Positions 23,300-36,430 of a stretch of 64,000 nt of DNA are shown here, piece after piece. The translations under genes were made by a program, and so were the position numbers. The stretch comes from Cryptomeria japonica (taxonomy: Eukaryota; Streptophyta; Pinopsida; Cupressales; Cupressaceae), in NCBI RefSeq assembly GCF_030272615.1, contig NC_081410.1, forward strand, positions 571,349,152 through 571,413,151, in the 5' to 3' direction. Within the stretch, counting starts at the first letter, position 1; each line of letters begins with the position of its first letter. The notes beneath the pieces are model-generated. The model saw only the letters and a list, made by a program, of their open reading frames with translations, had not been told where the DNA came from and ran no database searches.

Positions 23300-26200
23300 T
23301 CCATCCAAGCCACGTCAACCCCTTTATTGTCCCACCAATGAATCACTCGAAACTCCAACTCACACTCCAGGTTGGACACAATATTTGCCTCCTCATTCCC
23401 TTCACTCCAAATGTGTGAAATTTAAAAATCTTGGAAGAAGTTTACATTTTTAGAAATAATATTAACGAATTTATTTATACACCAACACTATGAGGACCAT
23501 TTAGCAATTGCATCTGTCACTATCTTGGAGTGTTCTTCTCAATACAATTTTGTGACTTTGAGGTTGCTTTCCAAATCAACCACCAACAATGCAGCTCTCA
23601 CCTCAGCCATCTTATTTGTTCCATTTGGTAGCCTTTGAGCTCCTTTACAACAAGAATTCTCTCTTTATTCCTAGAAATACAACTTGCTCTTGAGATCCGA
23701 GGGATACGACATGAAGCGCCATCAAAATTCATTTCCATTCAACCTTTCTCTAGTCTCTTACACTTTGACAAAAACGTTTCTCCCACCATAGGATTTCCCC
23801 TACTAGGCTCATTATTAGGTTGCAATTTAAGGAGAGGCCACTAGGATTGAAAACTCTTATCTACCATGCTGGAAGGATACTTCATAAAATTATGGTTACC
23901 CGTACACATAGTCACAACCTATGAGATAGCCCTTTCTATTCTGTCAAATAGTCTCACCCTTAATTATTTGTTAATCTAGAAAATCCACTTGTTCCTCTTC
24001 TTCCAGATCTCCCAAACGATAATTGAAGATACCACTCTCCAGATGATTCATTATACTAATTTAAAAGATTCAACATGCCAACTTTGAAAAATATCAAGTA
24101 GAATACCAGGAAGTGGTGTAAACCATTTTAACCTTTTCTTCAAAAAATTCAGCAAGATTGTACCACTTTATTGTTCAAAAGTAAATGATCTAGACCTTCA
24201 TTTTCTAATTTGCACAAAATATTTTTAAAAAGACCATTAAAACCCAGTTTACTCAATCTTTCCTCTTGTAAGCATATGCCTTTTCAATGTCAACCAAGTA
24301 AAAACACCTACCTTGGGCAGACAATGATTATTCTAGAACAACCTCAGATGCCAATCCTTAATAACAGTCACCTCCTCAAGCAACTTGTACCTAATTTTGA
24401 TCAAGTAACTTCCTGACTTAGAGCCACACCAATTTAATTCATCTTCACCATTCGATAAATGTGGGCTATATTACTAAAAAATGTCATCAAGAGCTTCCTT
24501 TTGATGAGCTGACAATGGCAGATCTTGGGTATCTTTCCATTGCCAAACATCTAGTCCATTGACTCTCTTTTTCTCCAAATAATCTTTGACTTTATGACCC
24601 CAAGATGCCTCAACAATTTGCCTTATTTCCACCATATCCTCTCTGCCTATTAAAGCAAGCAACCCATCCTGAGAATCTTTCAAAAAATTCACTTTCTCAT
24701 CATTTCCCAGCTCCCATGTAATGTGATCTATGATAACCTTATGATAGGAAAGAAGGAAATTCCAAATTTTCTTGAGCCTTTTGGGGGGTCCTAAATAGAG
24801 AGGATGTGTTCCCTATCTTGGGATTCTAAGTACTTATGTGACAAAATTTTAACCCATGTTCTGCTTGGATTCTTATACATTTGCTAAATCAATTTGACCC
24901 CCATCAACTCATTTAATAGACTCCAGTTCCTTAGTCCTGATCCAACTGCAGCTTTGAGTTTACAAAGCTTGTCACAAGATACACGTGGGATTTTATCTTG
25001 TTCATTCTTCTCATTACAAAAAAAATTGTGCATACATTGATTTATTACTTGCACCACTTTCTTATGTATTTTTAGACACATCATAGAATAAATTGGAATG
25101 GCAGAGATGATAGTTGTGAGCATGAGAAGTCTACCAACAAAAGTGAGCCAATTTATCTTTCATACTTCCAATATGTTTACACAGTTGTCCACCAATCTAT
25201 GTCATAAATTAACTCTACCTACACTCCCAAGCAAAGGGGTCCCTAGAAACCTACCCGGAAGATTCTCAATGTTGACTCCCAAAACCCTTACAATATTCTT
25301 TTCTTTATCCTATGGAGTATTGAAGTGGAAAATTTTTGACTTTGCCTAGTTGACTTGCTAACGTAAGGCCTCATAGAAATATTTTAAAACCTTTTTGATG
25401 ATTCTTGCTTCTCTATTAGTATGTTCCCCAAACAATATAGTATCATTAGAAAACTATTGATGAGTATATGAGTCAAGAGCAGCATCAATATTCACCCCTT
25501 TCCACTTACCATCCCTTCTCAATTTTTGTATGAGTCTTCCCAAGGATTTCATAAGTATAATGAAAAGGAAAGGAGATCTAGGAGATCTCCCTATCTGAGT
25601 CATCTTGAGGATTTATTAAAACCTTGTGGGCTACCATTTACCAATTGAGAACCATGGACCTTCAATAGAAGCTTTCACCCAATTCAACCATTGTTCATCA
25701 AACCTAAAGTGTTCCATGACTTGAATTAAATAATATCTATCAACAATGTGATACACCTATCTATTTTGATCAGCATTCGATCCACTTTTTCCTTCCTAAT
25801 AGTGTGAATGGCTTCATGTGAAATAATGATCCGTGCAACAATTGAACTTCCTAGGACAAAATGACTATGCTCCTTCGAGATGATAAGATTTAGATCTGAC
25901 TTCACTCTATGAATTATAAATTTACCTATTACGTTATAAATAGTATTACACAAAGAGATAGGTCAGAATAGAATGAAAGTCTCCACTTTTTTAACCTACA
26001 GGATCAAAGAAATAAGAGTCAAATTTAACTCTTTCACAACATAAACATTCATTCTAGCTTCCTCCATAAACTACCAAACTTTATTTCCCACCAAATCCCA
26101 AAAAACTTGATAAAAGAATGCCGGAAATCTATCTAGAGCCCCGGGGCTTTGTCACCTTACATAGAAATGACTTCTTTCTTCATTTCCTCCACAGTGACTA

Positions 26201-27526
26201 GTTTACTTAAAGCTACATTATGTGGGAATGAGATTAACTTTGGGATGTTTGAAATCAATATTTTTTTGTTGTATATTGACTGTACGATCACATGAAAGCA
26301 ATTTATAGAAATAATCGATTGCTTTATTTTTAATGGCATCAATTGTATTGAGATTATTGTTATCAGAGTCTATAATTTATGTAATTTTATTCCATGATCT
26401 TCTCACTTAAACTCAGTTATGAAAAATATTTGTGTTTTGATCACCCGCATTGAGCCAAAATTCCCACAACTTTTATCTCCAATGAACCTCCTCCGAAGGC
26501 AAAAATTTGTTATATTTGACTTTTAGCTCTTGCTCCTTTGAATAAAGGTCATCTGAAATTCTATTGTTCATGATGCTCACTTGAATCTTACTCATCTCAT
26601 CTTCTAAGGTACCTTTCTTTGCAAACATGTTCCCAAAGTTTGTTCTACTCCACTCCTTCAATTATTCTTTGATGAATTGCAATTTATTAAAGAAACAATA
26701 GGCACATTTTCCATCTAGCATGGGAGTAGATTCCCATTATTGTTGATCAAATCACAAATGCAGTTATCTCTCAGCCACAACTTTTCAAATTTGAAAGGAT
26801 AGCATAGAGGAGGACTATTCAACTAAGCAATAAGTTCAATTTGGAAATGGTCTAATGTAGTGAGGGATTTGATGAAATATCCAAACATTATAGATTTGTC
26901 AACCCATTTCCCACCTAGAAAAAATATGTCAAGTTTTTCAGAGATGTTCCCCAACCCCCATCTTCTATTTGTCCATGTAAAGTCATAGTATTAGTTTTAA
27001 TTTCCCAAAGACTAGTAGAAGAAAAAAAGTTTTGAAAATCTATCTACAAGCTCCTGAAACCTATTTTACCACCTTTTTTATTTACCAACTCTAAATTTTC
27101 ATCAAAATCACCTCCAATGATCACCAACTCATTATCCAAGCTCTATAAAATTATAGAAATTTCCTACCACACTTCAAGATATTGTCTCACCCTAGGTTGA
27201 ACATAAACATTCAAAACATAGAAATCACAATTCAATCTAAAGGAATGCACTTTACTCAGCTGACAAAAAATAGACTTAACCATCTCCCCCATAGCCATTG
27301 TAAAAGGGTTCCATAAAATGCCTAGGCCACTAACAACGCCATTTGCTTTCACAAAGTGGCCCAGCCATAACCTCCAAAATATCAACAAGCCATCAGACTC
27401 GTCTTTCCCAATCTTAGTTTCTTGGAGAAAAACCAAATCCGATTTAGTTTGATCAAGCCCCTGCTTGATCAAATATCTCTTGTCAAGGGCATTGCATCAC
27501 TTGACATTCCAACTTAAGAGTTTCAT
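23300..27526 (-). pseudogene. LINE2 ORF2: endonuclease, RT, zf-RVT and RNase H fragments
   Basis: The start codon at 27526 opens with MKLLSWNVK, the usual endonuclease N-terminus, and LVFLQETKIG follows in 27164-27472. RT fragments: LVTVEEMKKEV near 26160-26210, then PISLCNTIYNVIGKFI and HSHFVLGSSIVARIIISHEA at 25726-25990, with strand-transfer and thumb parts at 24884-25123. The zf-RVT region is around 24474-24692. The RNase H end (FxISHIWSEGNEEAN) is near 23400. No catalytic RT aspartate box could be read confidently. Numerous stops and frameshifts make this a clear pseudogene. Confidence 0.8.
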
Positions 27527-27929
27527 TGTCCTTTAGGAAGGGACACCCCCTTCCCTACTATCAATTTTCTCTACCCTTTTCAACTCCCCGCCAATTCCCA
27601 CCTGAGTCTATTTGGTTTATGTCCTTTAGTATTTTTTTCTCCTAGTTTGGCCTTGTTCAATTTTGACTTTGATTGTTCAATAGTCTTGACTGACACAATT
27701 CCCTCCTCATCCATTAACCCCCACTCTTCATCATCCTCATCAAAGGACCAATTGTCTGAATCCTTCTCTAAAGCATTCTCCTCATTTAGAGGCTCCTCCT
27801 TTTCTCTTACCTAATGAAATGCATGGACTGAGGAGCTAAGGATCTAGATCGATGCTCCATTTTGATCCAAAATTCTTGTTCATCTTGTTCCCATAGCTTC
27901 CATAACCTTTTCCACCTTAACTATGGCTT

Positions 27930-28810
27930 CTACTAAAGAGACAACATCCTCTTTGCCCTAATATTTTTGGTCACTAGGAAGATGGACAACCACATTTGCC
28001 CCTTCTTAACTCTGAGATGGTTGCACACCCATGATTTTAAGAGTACTAGGAGAGTCCGTAATCTGATCATGAAAAAAGGCACACTTTTCCCCATATGTTG
28101 TGGTAAAGTTCCAGCACTTGCAGCAACAAAAGGTAACTTGCTTCCAAGCCTTGAAGTCATACCTAGAGAAGGTTGGTCCATTTCGTCCAAATTTAAGGCT
28201 TTTGTGGCTGAAGCATCTTCCACAAAATTACTTCCCCCATTAATCTATTTATCACTCTTTTCATGCAACTGCAATAATTTCTCAATTATATTGTTAATAT
28301 CCAAAGATTTACCTTAAAGTCCAATAGTGCACATCTCCTCAAAATGCACTTCTCTTTTTCATTTTTTCTATCTCTCTCCATTTTCCTCAATTTCAATTTG
28401 TTGGCACCAACAAACTTCCTTTGTGTTAATTTCCAAAGTTTTTAGAAGAGGGAAATGTGGTTTCCACCAAATATAAATAGATGCATACATGCTAAAGTCT
28501 TTCTCCTCTATGGCTTCATCTGATTTAATGTAGAAACCCAATTTATTCCCAATAGTCATGAAGGTTTCTTCATTCCAATAGTCACAAGGAAGGCTATAGA
28601 AACACAACCAGATGGGTATTTCCTCCAACTGAGCATTCAAAGGGTTAAAATTTGGCTCCCAATATTTCAGAAACAAAGCCTTGCTCCCCATGAACAGAGG
28701 ACCATTTCTAAAAACCCAGTTTTTACCCTCACCATTCTCCATAGTTAGCAGAAAGAACCCATTTGGCATTGTTTTTATCTCAAGCTTGAAAGGCTAATTA
28801 TCTTCAAGCC
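27930..28810 (-). pseudogene. LINE2 ORF1 (DUF4283-type, RNA-binding), broken
   Basis: The segment 28368-28769 matches the DUF4283 domain common in plant LINE ORF1 proteins. It shows FLLTMENGEGKNWVFRNGP, then LKYWEPNFNP and IPIWLCFYSLPCDYWNEE, the last being the typical W-hydrophobic-LP-x-x-W signature. The C-terminal half at 27933-28223 is only loosely recognisable. ORF1 would coat LINE RNA. The reading start is upstream of 28769, but no clean ATG can be chosen. Confidence 0.75.
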
Positions 28811-28916
28811 ACTTTTTATATCCGTATTTAGCTTAGGTTAGGGTTATAGTTAGTTTTAGAGCTCAAATAGGGTTAGAGAGTGTTATTTAAGTTCAATTCT
28901 AATAAATCAACAAGAA

Positions 28917-29319
<403 letters not shown>

Positions 29320-30452
29320 TGTTGGTATTTTGATGATGTTTTGATTGTCATTGATGGACACACACTTACTTGATGTATGAGTTATGCTCAACCGGTAGTT
29401 GTTCCAACCGGTATTGTATGTCATTGAATGTGTAGTCTTTAGACTATCGGTATTTTGTAGAAGATAGTCTACCGGTCACAGATTGAATGAAGACCCCAAG
29501 TGGTACGAGGATCTCAAGTGAAATGAAGGACTTGAGCGGTAGTCAATTTTTTTATCAGAACACTACAATCTTCCAGTCTTCATTTTTGACAACCAGTAAT
29601 CAGTATATTGTATTAACCGATATATATATGTGATGAGTTACCAACCAGTATTATTATAATGTGTGATGAGTTATCATCCACCGACACTTTGGCGGTGTTT
29701 TTGTGCCATGTTACCAAATGTGTCTAGATGCACTATACCTAGGAACTTGTAGTGTAATCTTATTGGACCAACATGAAATCAGATTCCTTTATAAGGACAT
29801 CATGTCTAGGTTTTGTATGTGACACAGAAAAGGGAAGGTTATTATGTGCGATCATTGAAGAGAAGGTTAGGTCTATGTGAAGAGATAGAGTGTTCAGATA
29901 TAGAAGAATGAAGTAATCCTGAAATGCATTAACAAGGAGCTATCAAGGATCTAATTAAGCATATTGTGCTATTATCTAGATCATTCACTTGTTGATTACT
30001 CACATCTTCGACAAGTCTAAAACCCTTAACCGGGTAGGCTCAGCAAAGCGTTTGTAAATCCTCTAACAAGGTGGCTCACAACTGTGGATCTTAAATCCTC
30101 TAACGAGTAGTCTTTAACAGGACTTATCTCCTAATAGAGATCTAGATTCCTAACAAGATTTGTTTTGGTGAAGAACATTGTATGACCTTAACCGGTCTAG
30201 TTACTATTTTGTAGATAGTTAATTGTGAGTTTATGCTCACCATGATTTTTCCCATTTGGGTTTCCACGTCAAATATCTTGTGTTATGGTGATTGTCCTCT
30301 TGTGGGTGAATGCTTTGTTTTCTATTTGGTTTGCATTTATCTTAACCAGTTTATTAGTGAATTTGCTACACTGGTTATCTGCTAAACTGTTTAAGAGTTT
30401 GCTTTGAGTATTTTTTGGCATACTAATTCACCCCTCCTCTTAGTATTCAACA
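29320..30452 (+). mobile_element. LTR (1133 bp) of an iMet-primed LTR element
   Basis: It begins TGTTGG and ends TTAGTATTCAACA, directly followed by a primer-binding site. Several ACCGGT-containing motifs are scattered inside. It is homologous over its length to the solo LTR at 56271-57351, which shares GATGGACACACACTTGC-like and GTATTTTTTGGCATACTAAT-like phrases. The matching 3' LTR of this copy is not in the window. Confidence 0.9.
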
Positions 30453-30453
30453 A

Positions 30454-30468
30454 TTGGTATCAGAGCCA
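30454..30468 (+). other. Primer-binding site, initiator tRNA-Met
   Basis: TTGGTATCAGAGCCA lies one base after the LTR end. TGGTATCAGAGC is the complement of the 3' end of plant initiator tRNA-Met, the usual primer of Copia and several gypsy lineages. Confidence 0.92.
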
Positions 30469-30502
30469 ATCTTTCTATAAGTCTAACCATTTGGAAGGAG
30501 AT

Positions 30503-31650
30503 ATGGGGGAATACAGTGTGAGGCAACTTACTCATCATCTCACTCAGACTGAGAGAACCTATGATGAACTCAAAGTCAAGTATAAAGCCTCTTTGGCCAA
30601 GAGAAGAGAGCATGCTAAGAAACTAATGGAACTTACTGAAAATATCTATTCTGATGAAGCAGACATGGATGCCCTAGTTGAAGAAGTTGAAAAACCAAAT
30701 GAATCTAAAGCCAACTTGAGAACGGAGTTGGAAGGACTGACTATTAGAATGAGTCAGGAGCTTGAGAATAGAAGGAAAGTTGAAGATCTGGTAAAAGACA
30801 AAGATCATGAGATCTCCAAGAGTAAGGAAGAAATCAGTACCCTTACTGTTCATCTCTAGGAGAGTAAAGTGGAAAAAGAAGAAATGGAAGGTGAACTAAA
30901 CATGGTTATTTCTGAGAATGCAACCTTGGTGGAATCCAATGCTGCTATTTTGAAGGAACTTACTGAGTCAAAGGAGATACTTGCCAAATTCAATTAGAGT
31001 ACTGCTAAGATAGAGCAAAAAAAGAATCGGCAAAGCCAGCAAAGGATACCACTAGACTTGGTTTCTCTAGGTATGAGGAAGGTGAGACCTCTAGAATAAA
31101 AGTTGAAGCATCAAAGAAGCAACTGACATCCAAGGGTAAAGGTAAGCAAAAATTTAAACCTGTTTGCTTTCATTGTCTCAAAGAGGGACATACTACAAAT
31201 GTGTGTAGAAGCAAGGCCTACAACAATTTTCCTTATTTTCAAAACAATGTGCCTAGATCCAATAGATTCAATGGAAACTATTATGCATGCAACAAGTTTG
31301 GGCATAGAGAATTTGAATGCAAGTTGGTTTTGCACAACCCTGGGAGATATCCTCCAAGGACTCAAGGAGTTATCCCAGAACTTTCTATGAATCAGAATCC
31401 CAATCGGTACAATACCTATGACCATCGGTCAGTCAGTTATCAAGCAGAAACTAGTTGGAGAGAAACTTGTTTGATCTGTCGTGGTAGCGGTCACACTGCT
31501 ACAACATGCAGAAGGAAGAATGGAAGTATGAATGATGGACCATGGAGAACACCTAGAATGGTATGTTATCATTGCAACAAACTGGGACACACTGCCCAAA
31601 CTTGCAAATTGAGAAAGAACCTATCGGGTGATATAATCCTGAATTTTTCT
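30503..31650 (+). pseudogene. Gag-like coiled-coil protein with zinc knuckles, truncated
   Basis: The frame starts with MGEYSVRQLTHHL 35 bases after the primer site. It runs as a highly charged coiled coil (TERTYDELKVKYKASLAKRR to SKEEISTLTVHL) to a stop at 30857, then continues past further stops. From about 31140 it carries three CCHC zinc-knuckle-like segments: CFHCLKEGHTTNVC, CLICRGSGHTATTC and CYHCNKLGHTAQTC, with a degenerate fourth (CNKFGHREFEC). I see no protease, RT or integrase. Coding similarity stops near 31630, where the homologous sequence turns into the opposite orientation. The protein would package element RNA; the domain set resembles non-autonomous gag-only LTR elements. 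Confidence 0.75.
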
Positions 31651-31724
31651 TTATACTCACTTGTAGTAATCAGATCATCTCTTAGAGTAGTTATTTGTCT
31701 TGCAAGTTCTTGTTCATTGTTCTA

Positions 31725-32117
31725 GGAGTGTGCCAAATCAGTTCTCAATAGATTATTCTCATGAGTCAATCTGCCACATTCATCAAAAAATTTCTTCAGA
31801 GATATAACAAGATTATCTTCCTTCTTCTTTCTGCCCTCAATATCTCTTGATAACCTCATAGTCAAATCTTGTATTTCATTCTTCGTGAGCATATTTTCTT
31901 GACTTAGTTTCTGACATTGTTCCTTAAGTGCATTCTTCTCCTCATCATCCGAGTTTTGCAAAAGTTCTTTTCTCTTGGCTTGAGATGATGATAACCTTTC
32001 TTGCAGGATAAGAATGAACTCATTTGTAGAATTCAATTCTTCTTGTAATTTCAAGTTCTTCATCCTTTGAACATCATAATCCTCAAGAGCCATCTCAAGT
32101 TTCTTCTCCATAGCCAT
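31725..32117 (-). pseudogene. Gag-like coiled-coil fragment of a second, inverted copy
   Basis: Reading leftwards from a methionine at 32117, the frame gives a coiled coil (MAMEKKLEMALEDYDVQRMK onward) related to the plus-strand gag. Compare LTMRLSRDIEGRKKKEDNLV here with LTIRMSQELENRRKVEDLV there. It ends at a stop at 31725, and gag-like sequence continues to about 31635. It follows the minus-strand LTR at 32195-33117 in the expected order. No zinc knuckles remain on this side of the junction. Confidence 0.72.
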
Positions 32118-32176
32118 GTTCCAAGATTCTAGTTTCAGGATCTTCCTCAAGCTGTTAAACTTCTTCTGAGATACCA

Positions 32177-32190
32177 GGCTCTGATACAAA
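32177..32190 (-). other. Primer-binding site remnant of the inverted copy
   Basis: On the minus strand TTTGTATCAGAGCC, a one-base variant of the initiator tRNA-Met site, lies 4 bases inside the LTR edge at about 32195. Confidence 0.75.
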
Positions 32191-32194
32191 TTAT

Positions 32195-33117
32195 TGGGAT
32201 CCAAGAACACTAAGAGGGGGGGATGAATTAGTGTTCTGCCGGTAACACAAGATTTTATCCTTTTATACCATATATATATAAACTGGTAAACAAATAAATA
32301 TATAACTTGAAGAAAATAAGCCATCCACATAAATGAATACCATAACACATAATTTGTATGTGGAAAACCTCAAAGAGGAAAAACCACGGTGGGATTTGTG
32401 ACCCACAATATCAGTTCATTGGCCATATGACAAGATATTACATATAATGAGGGCCTACACATGCAGGAAGACACACTACCTAGATCATACTGCTCATCAC
32501 TTAAAGAGTCTCACTGGCTACAAGCTTCTTGCTGAATTAAAACAATAAAATTGAACTCAAAAATGCATCTGCTATGCCAAATAGAGTTTTGGTTCTAGCT
32601 CTTCCCTATACTGGTTCATAAACCCTGAACACTGCTACCGGTGTCTCTTCTCCTCCAAGAATGTTTTCCAAGCTATCTACAGATCATTTCATGATATAAC
32701 ACTTGCATACAAATGATCTACATACATATACTTTGCATTATACAGTTCTATTATATTCTCCTATGTCGCATCCTATGTAGTCTCCTTATCATATATATCA
32801 AAATGACCTAGCAGACTGGCCTATATACCCATTACAAATAATATGCCCTATGTCGGATTACAATGCATTACAAAATATATTCAAATTTGGCCACGACAAT
32901 AATTAAAAAATGATTTATTAGAAAAATCTCCCTTGATGTCGGCTTCCTTCAAGTACTAATGTCGGTGTTAGTGATGGTGTCGGTGCTGGTGTAGCCCTAA
33001 ATGCTCCAAAGTTGGTGTTTGTCGGTATATGCCTCCTAATGTCAATATATGACTTTCATCTAATCTTGTTGCCATCAATGATAACAAAATAAATCCAATG
33101 AGTGTCAATTGCCAACA
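32195..33117 (-). mobile_element. LTR (about 923 bp) of the inverted copy
   Basis: On the minus strand it starts TGTTGGCAATTGACACTC at 33117 and ends near GTTCTTGGATCCCA. It shares the 3' phrase CCCCTCTTAGT with the plus-strand LTR, and ACCGG-type motifs recur. Its outer edge at 33117 abuts the gag-protease reading of gypsy element A exactly, so it inserted into that element. Confidence 0.8.
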
Positions 33118-33122
33118 AAGGT

Positions 33123-35786
33123 AATATTATGAGGCCATGTCATATGAGCCACCATGGCTCGGAATCGATCAATGTCTAGATCTTTAGGAATGTTTGTTTC
33201 AACAAGTAATTGATCTAAGATATCTTTGTGTTTTGGCGAGAGTTTGAGAAAATATAGTATGTATATTTGAGCGGAAGTTATTCACAGTTGATCAACCAAG
33301 TTATATCGATACTTGGGGATAGTTGTGGATGTTGATGTATTCCCTTTCAAGACATATTTTTGTGCTCTGGTTGTTACATTGATCGATGCATGTTCTTGTT
33401 TGTCCTTTATTTTCATGACATTTAATTGGTTGTCATCTGTCGATATGTGATTTATGGTGTTATTGTATAGGTGATTTATACGAGCTCCTCCAGTATCATT
33501 TGATGTTGAAGATCCTCCCTTGTTGTAATTAAGAAGAGGATTTTTAAAGGAGTCATGGTCACCATTTGTTTTGTGACCATCAACTGTTAAATTGCCTCTA
33601 TCAATCATCTCTTGAATGATGTTCTTAAGCCTCATGCAATAATTTGTGTGATGTTCTTTATTTTGATGAAAATCATAGAAATGCGAGTCATTCCACCAAT
33701 GTGGTTTGACTTGGGGTTCAAAGTTGTTCATGGCTGGCAATATGATAATATTATTCACCAAGAGTTCTCAAAATATTGATTCTAAGGTTTTCCCTAATGG
33801 TGTGTAGATGCGTATATACGAGAAACCATTGGTGTTGCTTCTCTGGTTTGCATTATTCCCTCGGTTAGTGTCATTGCCTTCCAATTATTGTTGTTGCCTT
33901 GGTTATTGTTGTTGGTGTTTGATGTTGAAGTTCCTTGATTTGTATTTTGCAGATAAGTGTTAGTGCCTTGATTAACACTTTTTTCATTTTTGTTGGATGG
34001 TTGGTTACCTGATAAAGCTAACACTGGTTGTTTGGATTTCACACTATTAGCATCAACTACCCCATCATTAACAATGTTTTTATTCCTTGTACAAAATCTG
34101 GATTTCTCTAAAGTGTTTTTGTTTTTATTATTAAAGGGGTTAGTGTTTGACGAGTTAACTCCTTCCTTAAAGAACTTCAATGTTTCTTTCTTGATGCAGG
34201 CTTCCTCCACTTGGATTCCGTTTTCTATCAACTTGGCAAATGATGGTATACATTGGATTTTGAGTTGATAACTCATCTCACTATTTAGATTATCAATAAA
34301 GATCTCCATCTTTACCTTTTTAGGCATGTCTCGAGGATATCTTGAAACCATTCATCTCCACCATTGAAGAAACACCATGAATGTTTCATTTTTCTTTTGT
34401 TTGGTGTTACACACATCCAACATGGTGATTGCATTTTGAATGTTATAAGAATATTGTGTGATAAATTTTTTTACCAACTCATCAAATGATCTGATGGGAG
34501 GTGTGAGTTTAGACAACCACTCCATGGTTTGCCCTCCCAAACTTCTTGGGAATAGTCTCATTAAGTAAGTGTCATCGTGAGAAAACTCTAGGCTTGTGGT
34601 ATAAAATTCCCAAACATGATCATGGGGATCACTTTTACCATCATATTTGTCATACTTTGGTATATCTAAATTTGGGGGAAAAGGTACCATGTTCAATCTC
34701 CTATCAAAAGGATAAGGACAGATCTCGTCCAAGGAGTATCACAACGTGGTTCCTTGTTGCATGTCCTGCATTTTCCTTTGCAGTGTTTGGATTTGTTGTG
34801 TAAGAGTGACCATGGGTGCATTTGTACTTCGAGGAAGAGCTTCCTCTCTTTCATTAATATTGTCCCTATTGCGGGCATGGTTATGTTCATGGGTGTTGTC
34901 TTGCTCGTGTATGTTTTCTGGGTCATGTGGTTCTTCTTCTCTTTGTTGGTCTTGATAGGCATAATTTATTGACCTTGTTAATTATTTCGTCTATACTCCT
35001 TAAGTGTTCGGTATCAAAATATTTAGGAAGTTTAACTCCTTTTCTAGTTAGCATGAGTATATATTTCTCCTTGTGTGCTTCAATAAGTCTTTCCATGATT
35101 TTTTGGAATGTTGCATTTTCTTGGCACTCTTGGAGAAGTTCCTTGGTGATCTTTGTTTTGCCTATATTGGCATACTCATCAAAAGTGTTGGAAAATATAC
35201 GACCCATACTTGATTCTGCTTATGATTCTCTTTGTTTATTTCTCTGAGATCGAGTGACAATAAGCATTTAGTAAATTTGTACCATGATGAATTCTTTGTC
35301 TTCTATGGGAGTTCTGGGTGGTGTTGGCGGTTCAGGTCGAGCTTTGTTATATGTGATACAAAACTATGGGAATAAAGCAGGGTTGATCCTTCCTCCATGA
35401 TTTAGGCATTGGTTGAATGTTTCTCTCTAAATATAAGCTCTACTTCTCAAAGGTTCTTTGTCAAACTCGTTTGTTTTGCCTTGGATATACAATTGCATGT
35501 GACGCAAGAATGCATGATGTGATGCAAAGAGTTGATGATTGATATAGAGAAATTTATTCCTTCTCGCAAGTGCCTTAGAACTAGGTTGTCTCTTCTTCAA
35601 CTTAGTTTTATGATGACTTTTTCTTCTCAAAATATGAAGAGTGGTCATACACGAATGATCAAAGGTTGACATTGATGTTGGATTTGGATACTTTGTTTGA
35701 ATGCTCAAGTTTACTTTATCAAGTAGAGGTTTAGTTAGATTCACCTCAATGACAAAGTGTGTCAAATGATATGGATAAAGTCTCAC
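33123..35786 (-). pseudogene. Gypsy element A gag and start of protease, broken
   Basis: N-terminal frames at 34923-35786 share one phase and give a Lys-rich protein. The segment 34352-34732 is the Retrotrans_gag core (DEICPYPFDRRLN, DIPKYDKYDGKSDPHDHVW, MRLFPRSLGGQTMEWL). 33794-34351 follows in phase and turns Asn/Gln-rich. 33282-33761, in a different phase, has HFYDFHQNKEHHTNYC followed by LKNIIQEMIDRGNL, the usual gypsy gag knuckle-like segment. After a stop at 33282 the frame continues into the region preceding the protease (LDQLLVETNIPKDL) and is cut at 33117. The corresponding segment of element B is YDLIEQLKATPAKISLWDLI. Structural protein of virus-like particles; non-functional. Confidence 0.8.
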
Positions 35787-36099
35787 GAAATGAAAACTTG
35801 ATTTGACAACTTAAGGATTAAACTAGGTATTTATTTTTGATAGAATCCGTTGGATGGTGACACTTTGATCACTATTTTTGATACTTCCTGATTTTGTTGG
35901 ATGAAGTCTTATCTTAATCTAGTAGATGATTTGGAAAACTTGTTCTAAGAGCATTTTTTTGATTGGAAATTTTCTCACTGATGATCGGATTCCAATTTTG
36001 ATTGCTGAGTTTGTTAAAAGACCTGAAAGGGTATGTGAAACTATCGATAAAATTTTCGCAAGGTGACTGATTTGCTCTCTATTTTTCCTAGTTTTGATC

Positions 36100-36430
36100 A
36101 TGCGCTAAGATAGAGACTGAATGCGCTAAAAAATGTTCAAGCTGCACTACATAAATATCTCTATGTGTTAGGCTGCCTCTCCTATGTGCTAGTTTAGACT
36201 GTTTGAAAATGACTTCTCTGGATGGGTTATGCGAGAATATGTCTCAATTACACGCTATTATTTGGACAGAAAGAGATATGATATGTCTCAAATGTGCTAT
36301 GCTGATGTTTGAATGCACTACTGGAAATTTTACCAGTATGATACTAGTTATGCGCTAATTTGACTGATGAAAGTGCTAAGTTTAGGTTGAAATGCACTAT
36401 AGAATGGTTGCTACATGCTAGGATGTGGCT
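36100..36430. repeat. Degenerate ATGCGCTA motif array, left part
   Basis: About 14 variants of the core ATGCGCTA (also TGCACTA, TGTGCTA, ATGCTAG) occur every 20-30 bases in the leader of element A. A second cluster of the same motif lies at 50640-50890, beyond the inserted element B. Confidence 0.7.

Larger units (their letters stand above)
22075..28860 (-). mobile_element. LINE2: highly degenerate plant L1-type LINE with ORF1 and ORF2
   Basis: Minus strand. ORF1 remnants at 27930-28810 and ORF2 remnants at 23300-27526 are followed by about 1.2 kb of 3' sequence ending in an A-rich tail at about 22085 (TTATTTTTTGGTTGATAAAT on the plus strand). It is more decayed than LINE1 and LINE3: every domain is split by stops and frameshifts. 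The region 22300-23290 holds only very broken frames after RNase H. Confidence 0.82.

Noticed and set aside
28829-28852. Telomere-like TTAGGTTAGGGTTATAG
   Set aside because: Only one or two degenerate units, not a TTTAGGG array.
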